In this document: positions 53,256 through 60,062 of the stretch, one piece after another
Layout of the letters: every line of letters starts with the position of its first letter
Numbering within the stretch: the stretch's first letter is position 1
Assembly: GCA_910588815.1 (NCBI GenBank)
Contig: CAJUQY010000002.1
Coordinates: forward strand, 1-64,000
Origin: an uncultured Lachnospiraceae bacterium
GTDB lineage: Bacteria; Bacillota; Clostridia; Lachnospirales; Lachnospiraceae
Length of the DNA: 64,000 bases
Direction: 5' to 3'
Notes under the pieces: model-generated
Databases searched by the model: none
Seen by the model: the letters and a program-made list of their open reading frames with translations, nothing else
Told to the model about the DNA's origin: nothing
Made by a program: the position numbers and the translations under genes

Positions 53256-53669
53256 CTATTTTTTTAATAAAGAAAGGGCAACATTCAAACGTATATTTCC
53301 GCTTTCAAATTCAGAAACCGCCTTGTCAAGCTGCTCTGCCGCTTCAGTCTTTCCCTGTTCCTTAAGTTTCTTCGCAAGTTCTGCCAGCTCCAAAGCGTGG
53401 TGCTTGTTATGATCCGCCATATAAGTAACTAAAGCAATGGTTTCCGCCTCCGCGTCAGCACATCCTCCGCAGCCCTCGCAGCCTTCACTGTGACAATGAT
53501 CATGTCCGTGTCCATGGGTATGTCCATGGCTCCCTCCGTGATCATGCTGATGGTTTTCTTCTTCACCATCTCTGTGTACATGCTCGTGAGAATGTTCCAC
53601 CGTGTGGGTGTGAGAATGCGTATGATGGCTGTGAATCACATTCCCATGTTCGTCTGTAACGACATGCAT
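53256..53669 (-). CDS. Histidine-rich protein, probable nickel chaperone (CooJ-like)
   Basis: 137 residues. Residues ~13-63 hold about 25 His, in HSHHTHSHTHT and HGHTHGHGHDHCH runs, followed by a Cys-rich CEGCGGC (~65-70). The C-terminal ~65 residues form a helical, charged domain (MADHNKHHALELAELAKKLK). It is preceded by a strong promoter (53739-53767) and followed by cooT and cooC. In Rhodospirillum CooJ the His-rich segment is at the C-terminus; here it is N-terminal, so this is likely a functional analogue. Nickel storage or delivery is inferred from composition and position. Zinc binding is also possible. Confidence 0.85.
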   Translation of the reverse strand: MHVVTDEHGNVIHSHHTHSHTHTVEHSHEHVHRDGEEENHQHDHGGSHGHTHGHGHDHCHSEGCEGCGGCADAEAETIALVTYMADHNKHHALELAELAKKLKEQGKTEAAEQLDKAVSEFESGNIRLNVALSLLKK

Positions 53670-53738
53670 GCTACAGCCTCCTTTCTTTTTGTCCGGTATT
53701 GGTCAAAATTCTGTTAAATTTTTAATTATATCTATCTT

Positions 53739-53767
53739 ATTATACATGCTCTGGTAATATTAATCAA
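53739..53767 (-). promoter_or_regulatory. Promoter of the His-rich-cooT-cooC-acs unit
   Basis: Minus strand TTGATT, 17-bp spacer, TATAAT, near consensus. It lies in the 183-base gap after the SEC-C gene, which is AT-rich and otherwise holds only a short CCC / GGG pairing. Confidence 0.8.
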
Positions 53768-53852
53768 GGGCATTTCCCTTTTTTTAGGGGATTTTTGACA
53801 ATGTTCACAAAAAAATACAAAATATCTTTTCACCAATATCTTGTGGTTTTTC

Positions 53853-54353
53853 TTACTTTCCACAGCAGTGCTTGTATTTCTTTCCGCTGCCGCAAGGACA
53901 GGGATCATTACGTCCAATCTTCTTTCCCTTTACGACCGTTGTGGAAGATTTTTGTTCCTTATAAAGCTCCTTCTGACGCTCTTCACTGAAGATTTCATTC
54001 CACTGGGACAGGCCGTAAAGCCAGTCCGCTTTGGCAGCTACCATGTTTTTATAGAGAAGCTCTTTATCAAATCCCAAATTAACAGGAGTGTCTTCTTCCA
54101 TGGTCTCGATGGGATTGGGTTCTTTCAGGCTATCGTTAATGCCGTCTAAAAATCCTGTCATAATCATCAATTCCACATCATATTTCTCTGCAAGCTCTTT
54201 TACGGTCCCCGTAACCGTTTCGTCGGGCGCTGCCAAAAGCTTTTCGTAAATTCCTTTTTCCAAATTAAAATAATTACCCCAGAAATAATTGCTCTGCTGA
54301 GAACTCATCTGTGTCTCATAAGCCATTTTTCTCCACTGTTCCAAAAGTGCCAT
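53853..54353 (-). CDS. SEC-C motif protein
   Basis: 166 residues. The N-terminal ~130 residues are helical, acidic and of unknown family. The C-terminal tail GRNDPCPCGSGKKYKHCCGK is a textbook SEC-C zinc-binding motif, as found at the end of SecA and many small proteins, where it binds zinc and partners such as SecB or ribosomes. It has its own promoter (54420-54449). Its place between metF and the nickel-handling genes may be accidental or may point to a metal-related or folding role in the cluster; I cannot say. Confidence 0.88.
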   Translation of the reverse strand: MALLEQWRKMAYETQMSSQQSNYFWGNYFNLEKGIYEKLLAAPDETVTGTVKELAEKYDVELMIMTGFLDGINDSLKEPNPIETMEEDTPVNLGFDKELLYKNMVAAKADWLYGLSQWNEIFSEERQKELYKEQKSSTTVVKGKKIGRNDPCPCGSGKKYKHCCGK

Positions 54354-54419
54354 CGCTTGTTCTTCCCTTTCTTATCTACATAGATTTTACGCCTGCGAAG
54401 ACAGACTTGTCTACTGTTT

Positions 54420-54449
54420 ATTATATCCGAATGTACCGGTTTCTGGCAA
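54420..54449 (-). promoter_or_regulatory. Promoter of the SEC-C gene
   Basis: Minus strand TTGCCA, 18-bp spacer, TATAAT. It lies downstream of the metF terminator, so a new transcription unit begins here. The 317-base gap 54354-54670 holds this promoter, the terminator and an AT-rich stretch between them. Confidence 0.75.
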
Positions 54450-54605
54450 TAAAAATTTTTCGTGAATTTATGAATTTTTCAAAAACTTTTCGTCTGTGCG
54501 GTTGGAGGTTTTCCAGGTCTCGTCAGGAAACTCTGCAAACTCCGCCTATCCTCTGCTTCAAACGGCTGTCCCCTGGACGAGCAGTCCGAAGACAGAACAA
54601 CGAAC

Positions 54606-54637
54606 GCCGGGCCGCAGAATGACATCTGCGGCCCGGC
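54606..54637 (-). terminator. Terminator-like hairpin after metF
   Basis: GCCGGGCCGCAGA and TCTGCGGCCCGGC form a perfect 13-bp stem with a 6-base loop, 33 bases after the metF stop. The tail GTTCGTTGTTCTGTC is only moderately T-rich, so termination may be partial. Confidence 0.65.
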
Positions 54638-54670
54638 ACTGGTTGCCTATGGCTTTTTTGTAATATTCAC

Positions 54671-55549
54671 TTAGATCCCGGCCGCCTTAAGGAGCTCCGG
54701 TACTTTGGACTCCCATCCGAGAGCCATGATATGTACGCCCTGACAGTAAGGCTTGCATTCCTTGATGATGCGGGCGGCGATCTCCACGCCGGTGATGCCG
54801 GCCTTAGTCTTTTCCTTGTCCGCCTTTAACTCCTCGATCATCTCGTCGGGAACATGGATGCCGGCAACATTGTTGTTCATGAATTTTGCCATTCCCGCAG
54901 ATTTAGGAATGATGATACCGACCTGAACCGGTTTGCCGAACTGTTTTGCTTTTTCCATGAACTGGATAAATTTTTCCGGCTCAAAAACGGCCTGGGTCTG
55001 GAAATAATCGCAGCCCGCCGCAACCTTACGCTCCATCTTAGCAAGCTGGGCGTCCACGGAATCGCTGCAAGGTGATACCACTGCGCCTTTGGCAAATTTA
55101 GGCGGCTCACCGACCAGCTCGTTTCCTCCAAGATCTACGCCGGACTCCAACTGTTTTACCGTATGAATCAGAGATACGGAATCCAGATCAAATACCGGCT
55201 TTGCCTCTTTATGGTCACCCAACTTCGTATGGTCACCAGTAAGAAGCAGTAAATTTTCGATCCCGAACATCGCTGCGCTTAAAAGGTCAGATTGTAAAGC
55301 AATACGGTTTCTGTCACGGCAGGTGAGCTGGAAAATGGGAGTCAGCCCTTCATCTTTCAGCGCCTTGCAGGTCGCCAGAGAACCGAGACGCATCACGGAA
55401 GACTGATTGTCCGTCACGTTCACTGCCGTAATGCCGCTCAGATAAGTTTTCGCCTCTTCCAGCACATGCTCGATATGAAATCCTTTCGGCGGTCCCACTT
55501 CCGCAGTAACTACAAATTCACCACGTTCAAATGCTTCAGTAATTTTCAT
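54671..55549 (-). CDS. metF: Methylenetetrahydrofolate reductase
   Basis: 292 residues, a flavin-dependent TIM barrel that reduces methylene-THF to methyl-THF, last step of the methyl branch. Family blocks: TAEVGPPKGFHIEHV (catalytic Glu), GITAVNVTDNQSSVMRL, LTPIFQLTCRDRNRIALQSD (split as TPIFQLTCRDRN), LLLTGDHTKLGDH and VFDLDSVSLIH. It lacks the C-terminal regulatory part, as usual in bacteria. With metV and rnfC2 directly upstream it should form the MetF-MetV-RnfC2 reductase known from Acetobacterium. ATG 55549 has AGGAG 9-10 bases upstream. Confidence 0.95.
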   Translation of the reverse strand: MKITEAFERGEFVVTAEVGPPKGFHIEHVLEEAKTYLSGITAVNVTDNQSSVMRLGSLATCKALKDEGLTPIFQLTCRDRNRIALQSDLLSAAMFGIENLLLLTGDHTKLGDHKEAKPVFDLDSVSLIHTVKQLESGVDLGGNELVGEPPKFAKGAVVSPCSDSVDAQLAKMERKVAAGCDYFQTQAVFEPEKFIQFMEKAKQFGKPVQVGIIIPKSAGMAKFMNNNVAGIHVPDEMIEELKADKEKTKAGITGVEIAARIIKECKPYCQGVHIMALGWESKVPELLKAAGI

Positions 55550-55708
55550 GAGCCATTACTCCTAATCATTATATTTTATGGGAAACAGCCCTGGCCGTTT
55601 CCGTTTGCGCCGTCCGCAGGCTGCATAAACAGCTAATTTTTCCCTGCGGACATATGCATCAAATCATAGTAAGCGGCAATGGTTCTGTCGTTTACTATAA
55701 CAGGTTCC
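55550..55708 (-). repeat. Highly structured metV-metF gap
   Basis: This 159-base gap folds into three parts. First, right after the metV stop, copy B of the ATAGTRARCG family (arms 55666-55678 and 55686-55698, 11 of 13 matching). Next a CCGCAGG / CCTGCGG pair. Last a GGAAACGGCC / GGCTGTTTCC-like hairpin about 20 bases before the metF ribosome binding site. None has a T-run, so RNA processing or translation control seems more likely than termination. Confidence 0.65.
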
Positions 55709-56332
55709 CTATTTGGACACTTCGTCATCAGTTGCAAAATTGCGCACCTGCGTCGGACATTTCAACACATCCAGACGCCCCAACTGGGCAAGCCGTCTGT
55801 AAATGCGTTCCCATCCGCACTCCATATTACTGTCCACTTCACATTTGCCGTCTTTGGAGCCGCCGCACTGTCCATTGACCAAGCTTTTGGAGCAGGCCGT
55901 AATGGGACAAATTCCTCCGGTCAGGTTCAGGTAGCATTCTCCGCACTGGTCGCATTTGTATTCCAACGGCGTCACGCCCTGGAAACCGGGAAGCGGGCAA
56001 GTATCGCAGGCCGCGTATACCTTCTTGTCCTCCAAATATCCGGCTACTGTCTGTACGCCTACGCCGCAGGAGAACACAAGCACCGCCTCAGCCGCCTCGA
56101 TTTCACTCTTATGCGCATCCAGACGCAGCTTCATATTTTCCGGATTACAGATATAATCTGTGGTAATGATTCCGGTCACATTCCCGGAGGACGCAAGCTC
56201 CTTCTGAAGCTCCTTCACTTCTGCTTCCGGAAAATGCACTTCCTTGCATCCCTGACAGTTGATGATAAAAACCTTTTTTCCGGCTGCCAGTGATACGATC
56301 GTTTCTTTTGCCTTTAACTGGGTAATTAACAT
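55709..56332 (-). CDS. metV: MTHFR zinc-binding partner MetV
   Basis: 207 residues of the methylenetetrahydrofolate reductase C-terminal-domain family. Cys-rich signatures: NCQGCKE near the start, DTCPLPGF, and the long block CDQCGECYLNLTGGICPITAC followed by SLVNGQCGGSKDGKCEVD (read as separate pieces). MetV forms the core reductase with MetF and holds zinc and iron-sulfur-type Cys ligands. It lies 1 base after rnfC2, whose N-terminal third is a paralogue of this protein. Typical length. Confidence 0.9.
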   Translation of the reverse strand: MLITQLKAKETIVSLAAGKKVFIINCQGCKEVHFPEAEVKELQKELASSGNVTGIITTDYICNPENMKLRLDAHKSEIEAAEAVLVFSCGVGVQTVAGYLEDKKVYAACDTCPLPGFQGVTPLEYKCDQCGECYLNLTGGICPITACSKSLVNGQCGGSKDGKCEVDSNMECGWERIYRRLAQLGRLDVLKCPTQVRNFATDDEVSK

Positions 56333-56333
56333 A

Positions 56334-58295
56334 TCACTTCATCCCCCTTACTGCATTTTTTCCGGCTTTTATCTTGCTTACCAACGGGATCTTGGAAGAA
56401 CAGATATATTCACAGCATCTGCACTCGATACAGTCCATAACACTCTTATCTTTCATGCCCTGCCAATTTTCCTCATCCGCATATTTTGCAAAATACAGAG
56501 GAGAAAGCTCCATAGGACAGACATCCATACAGCGTCCGCACTTGATACAGGGCTGTTCTACCGTATGATCGGTGTCAACGGCAATAATTCCATTGGAGCC
56601 CTTCATAATCGGCACGTCCACATCAGAAAGAACAAATCCCATCATGGGTCCGCCTGCTTTGATCGTCACTTCACCTTCCGATACGCCGCCGCAGTAATCG
56701 AGCAGCTCTTTTGTGCTGGTGCCGATCTTCACTATGTAATTGCCGGGCTTCTTTAATTTCTCGCCTGTCACCGTTGTCACGCGCTCTACCAGAGGCATCC
56801 CCTTCTGGATCGCGTCCGAAATGGCCTTGGTGGTACTGATGTTGCTCACAACGCAGCCCACATCCGCGGGAAGGCCGCCGCTGGGCACCTGTCTCTTCAT
56901 GACCCGCTTGATCAGCATTTTCTCAGCGCCCTGAGGGTACTTGGTCTTTGCCACGACCACCTCAATGTTGTCGATGCTTTCCGTCTTTTTCTCCATCAGT
57001 TCGATGGCGTCCGGTTTGTTGTCCTCAATGACAATAATGCCCTTTTCGGCGCCCACGGTCTTGATGATGGCTTTGAGGCCGAAAATCACGTCGTCCGCAA
57101 ATTCCAGCAGTACCCGGTGGTCCGCAGTGAGAAGGGGTTCGCATTCACAGCCGTTTAAAAGGATGGTATCCACGGGCTTGGGCGGTTTCAATTTCACAGA
57201 CGTGGGGAAGCCGGCGCCGCCCATGCCGACGATTCCTGCATTCTTAACGATCTCTACGATCTCGTCCGGAGTCAGGCTGTCCAGATCTTTATTGGGTTTT
57301 ACCGATTCGTGCAGAGTGTTTTTCCCATCGGATTTGATGACCACAGACAGGCATTCACCCCTTGTCGCATGGCCATGGTTCTCAATGGCGGTCACCGTAC
57401 CGCTGACACTGGAATGGACCGGAGCGCTGATAAAGCCGGCGGCTTCTCCGATTATCTGGCCGACTTTCACAGCGTCGCCCACCTGTACCACAGGATTGGC
57501 CGGAGCGCCCGCATGCATAGACAGAGGAATCACTACTGTTTCCGGATCCGGGAATTTCTGAAGCGGAAGATTCTCCGTGAATTCTTTGCGCTCAGACGGA
57601 TGGATTCCGCCATAATATCCGTCGAGCCTGTTCTCACGAATGGATTTCACATAATCATTCACAAACTTGAAATCTACCTTGGAATAGTCCCGAAGCTGTA
57701 CCGGCTGATCCTGGAACTCAGAAAGACGGCCCTGTTTTTCCAGTTTCTTATAAATCTTTTCCCAGGCACAGTCTTTATTGGGATCTACTTCACATTTTCC
57801 GTCCTTGGCGCCTCCGCACTGCCCGTTAACCAGACTCTTGGAGCAGTCAACGATGGGACAAATGCCGCCGGTTACATTCAAATAACACTGAGCACAGGCA
57901 TCACAGCGCCTCTCTGTCAGAGCCATGCCATGATGTCCCCTGTAATTGAGAGAATTGCTGGCCGCATACACTGGCTTCCCTGTCAAATCCGCAACTGTCT
58001 GAATTCCAAGGCCGCAGGAAACCACAAAAACATGCTCTGCATTTTCCGGAATGATGTCCGCAAGCTTTTTCTCTGTCTGAACTTTGTTGCACAGAAAATC
58101 AACTTTTACACTGCCAACAACTGTTTTTCCCTGTCCTGCAGCAATTTTCTCAAATTCACCGCAGTCCGGCTCATCTACAGTCTCAAATTCTTTGAAGCAC
58201 TTGTTGCAGGCAACGATGAACAGATTGTCCTTATCGGCCAATAGTGACACCAGTTCGTCGTTCCCTTTTAGCTTATACTTGGTATAATTTTCCAA
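56334..58295 (-). CDS. rnfC2: RnfC-like electron carrier subunit of MTHFR with fused MetV domain
   Basis: 653 residues. Residues ~1-215 are a second MetV domain, with Cys pairs (ACNKCFKE) and the CDACAQCYLNVTGGICPIVDC block as in metV next door. From ~235 it is RnfC-like: barrel-sandwich region (PLSMHAGAPANPVVQVGD), Gly-rich NADH/FMN-binding loop GIVGMGGAGFPTSVKLKPP (read GMGGAGFPT), SLBB region, and two [4Fe-4S] motifs CIKCGRCMDVCP and CIECRCCEYICSSKIP. RnfC2 of Acetobacterium brings NADH electrons to MetF-MetV. No RnfA/B/D/E/G genes are near, so this is the soluble reductase subunit. It starts the metF operon. Confidence 0.92.
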   Translation of the reverse strand: MENYTKYKLKGNDELVSLLADKDNLFIVACNKCFKEFETVDEPDCGEFEKIAAGQGKTVVGSVKVDFLCNKVQTEKKLADIIPENAEHVFVVSCGLGIQTVADLTGKPVYAASNSLNYRGHHGMALTERRCDACAQCYLNVTGGICPIVDCSKSLVNGQCGGAKDGKCEVDPNKDCAWEKIYKKLEKQGRLSEFQDQPVQLRDYSKVDFKFVNDYVKSIRENRLDGYYGGIHPSERKEFTENLPLQKFPDPETVVIPLSMHAGAPANPVVQVGDAVKVGQIIGEAAGFISAPVHSSVSGTVTAIENHGHATRGECLSVVIKSDGKNTLHESVKPNKDLDSLTPDEIVEIVKNAGIVGMGGAGFPTSVKLKPPKPVDTILLNGCECEPLLTADHRVLLEFADDVIFGLKAIIKTVGAEKGIIVIEDNKPDAIELMEKKTESIDNIEVVVAKTKYPQGAEKMLIKRVMKRQVPSGGLPADVGCVVSNISTTKAISDAIQKGMPLVERVTTVTGEKLKKPGNYIVKIGTSTKELLDYCGGVSEGEVTIKAGGPMMGFVLSDVDVPIMKGSNGIIAVDTDHTVEQPCIKCGRCMDVCPMELSPLYFAKYADEENWQGMKDKSVMDCIECRCCEYICSSKIPLVSKIKAGKNAVRGMK

Positions 58296-58372
58296 TTGCT
58301 CACCTTCCTTTTCCTATTGATTCACAAGCCTCATGCCGATCTGCTCTTGTCATTTTTCTGTCTCTGCAATTC

Positions 58373-58401
58373 AAAAAAAAACAAGCGTCAGCAAAGACTT
58401 G
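58373..58401 (-). terminator. Possible attenuator in the rnfC2 leader
   Basis: In the leader on the minus strand CAAGTC and GA-(cg)-CTTG form a short bulged stem followed by nine Ts. It lies between the predicted promoter (58425-58430) and the rnfC2 ATG, so if real it would cut off transcription before rnfC2 under some condition. The stem is weak. Confidence 0.3.
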
Positions 58402-58424
58402 GTTTTGCAGTTATTACGAGTTCA

Positions 58425-58430
58425 AGTATA
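58425..58430 (-). promoter_or_regulatory. Extended -10 promoter of rnfC2-metV-metF
   Basis: The minus strand reads TGCTATACT, an extended -10 element, with no good -35 box (TAGATA at 17 bp). The 228-base gap 58296-58522 contains this, the possible attenuator, and otherwise AT-rich sequence. Confidence 0.5.
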
Positions 58431-58522
58431 GCACACATCATCTACTTTATCTAGTTTAAACACACATTTTTCCACAAAAATATATATATTGCATAAAAAC
58501 GTGTACAATACAACGGCATGAA

Positions 58523-59320
58523 TCACTCCAGATTCAGCTTCCACTTCATTAAAAGCAAAGAACCCGCAAGACTCCCGGCAGCCACGAGGCTGCGAAACAA
58601 AATAGTTACAGCGCTGGTCACGCCGTAATAAACCACCGTTCCTTCCTGTCCCTCCAAAAGTTTGATAAAAATGACGCTTCCGAGAGTAGTAATTATACCG
58701 ATCACCAAATAAATAGCCAGAAAAATCCCAATCGCTCCCAGCACCCGATGCTTTACGGCAAGCTGGCCAATACAGATGGATACATATATCACTGCCACAG
58801 CCTCCACAACTGTGACAATACCCTCCAGCAAATAGAGCAGCGTGATCAACAGCTGGTCCATACGAAGCGCGCGGAAAACGCTCCATAAAAACGAAACTGC
58901 CAATTCGTCCCACAAGCCCACTCCTGCCGTCACAACGGAAGCCGAAGCAAAGATCACCAGGGAACTCAAGAAAACAAAGGTCACACCACTGATCATTTTG
59001 GAGGCAAGATGCGCTCCCTCCGATACCGGAAGGGTAAAAGAAAGATAACCCTCCGGTCCCATCAGGTTTTTATAAAACCGCATGGCAACAAGAAGAAAAG
59101 TGAGCACCATCACAGCGCCGCAGGCAAGAAGATACAGAACAGAGGAACCTGCTACGGTCATAATCGACAGTACATGCTGGTCGTCAAAGTCAAAATATCT
59201 GGCGTCTGCCATGGCAATCGAAACTCTTGCCAGTACCGCGATTCCCATCAGCACTCCATACATCAAAAGAAAATAAAACATATTGGCTTTGTAATCATAT
59301 TTTAACAGCTTTCTCAGCAC
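58523..59320 (-). CDS. ABC-2 type exporter membrane subunit
   Basis: 265 residues with six likely membrane spans and no catalytic motif; the first span starts near residue 15 (MFYFLLMYGVLMGIAVLA). It overlaps the last bases of the ATPase gene, so the two form an exporter. The layout resembles ABC-2 permeases of peptide or bacitracin-type efflux and of many unknown systems. It lies downstream of two ChW surface-protein genes in the same direction. Substrate unknown. Confidence 0.85.
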   Translation of the reverse strand: MLRKLLKYDYKANMFYFLLMYGVLMGIAVLARVSIAMADARYFDFDDQHVLSIMTVAGSSVLYLLACGAVMVLTFLLVAMRFYKNLMGPEGYLSFTLPVSEGAHLASKMISGVTFVFLSSLVIFASASVVTAGVGLWDELAVSFLWSVFRALRMDQLLITLLYLLEGIVTVVEAVAVIYVSICIGQLAVKHRVLGAIGIFLAIYLVIGIITTLGSVIFIKLLEGQEGTVVYYGVTSAVTILFRSLVAAGSLAGSLLLMKWKLNLE

Positions 59321-60018
59321 CGGAACACCTCCCTGAACATTGCATCAATGGAGCGTCCCTGTTCCTTCCTGAGCCGCTCTGCCGGTTCTGCCAGCATAAT
59401 GGTTCCCTCTTTGATAAAAATCACGTCATCCAAAATCTGTTCCACATCCGCGATCAGATGGGTGGAGAGAAGAATGGTCGCTTCCGGATTGTAATTAGAA
59501 ACAATGGTGCTTAAAATATAGTCTCTGGCCGCCGGATCCACTCCGCCGATTGGCTCATCCAGCACATAAAGAGCCGCATTCCTGCTCATAACCATGATGA
59601 GCTGCACCTTCTCCTTTGTTCCCTTAGACATCGTTTTCAGGCTGTCTCCCGGATTGATGTTCAGGCGGTTGAGCATCTCGTAGGCACGGCCTGCATCAAA
59701 ATCTTTGTAAAAATCTCCAAAATAGGAAATGATCTGATGAACCTTCATCCCCCTCGCCAAATAAGTCACCTCCGGCAGATAGGAGATCATCTGCTTCGTT
59801 TCCACCCCCACCGGATAGCCGCCGATATAAAGCTCCCCTTTATCCGGTGAAAGAAGACCGTTGATCAGCTTGATGAAGGTTGTTTTTCCGCTGCCGTTTG
59901 GTCCCAGAAGGCCGACGATCCGTCCCCTTCCCAGGGACAGACTAATCCCCTTTAAAGCTTTCGTCCGTCCCCCATCATAAGATTTTTCCAGGTTTCTGCA
60001 TTCCAAAATGGAATTCAT
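59314..60018 (-). CDS. ABC-2 type exporter ATP-binding protein
   Basis: 234 residues with Walker A GPNGSGKT, Q-loop-region ISYLPE, a signature segment MSKGTKEKVQL (in place of LSGGQ, as common in this exporter group), Walker B YVLDEPIGGVDP and His switch LLSTHLIAD. It pairs with the membrane protein encoded just downstream (7-base overlap). Only 44 bases separate it from the stop of the transglutaminase/ChW gene, so it may be read from the same message, but a close promoter cannot be ruled out. Confidence 0.92.
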   Translation of the reverse strand: MNSILECRNLEKSYDGGRTKALKGISLSLGRGRIVGLLGPNGSGKTTFIKLINGLLSPDKGELYIGGYPVGVETKQMISYLPEVTYLARGMKVHQIISYFGDFYKDFDAGRAYEMLNRLNINPGDSLKTMSKGTKEKVQLIMVMSRNAALYVLDEPIGGVDPAARDYILSTIVSNYNPEATILLSTHLIADVEQILDDVIFIKEGTIMLAEPAERLRKEQGRSIDAMFREVFRC

Positions 60019-60062
60019 GATGTCATCTCCCTTTTTCGTTTACAATCTGCAGACTGCCATGA

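Noticed and set aside
56334..58295. Complete Rnf membrane complex
   Set aside because: Only an RnfC-like protein is present; none of the membrane or flavin subunits are in the window, and the MetV fusion and metF context point to the methylene-THF reductase.
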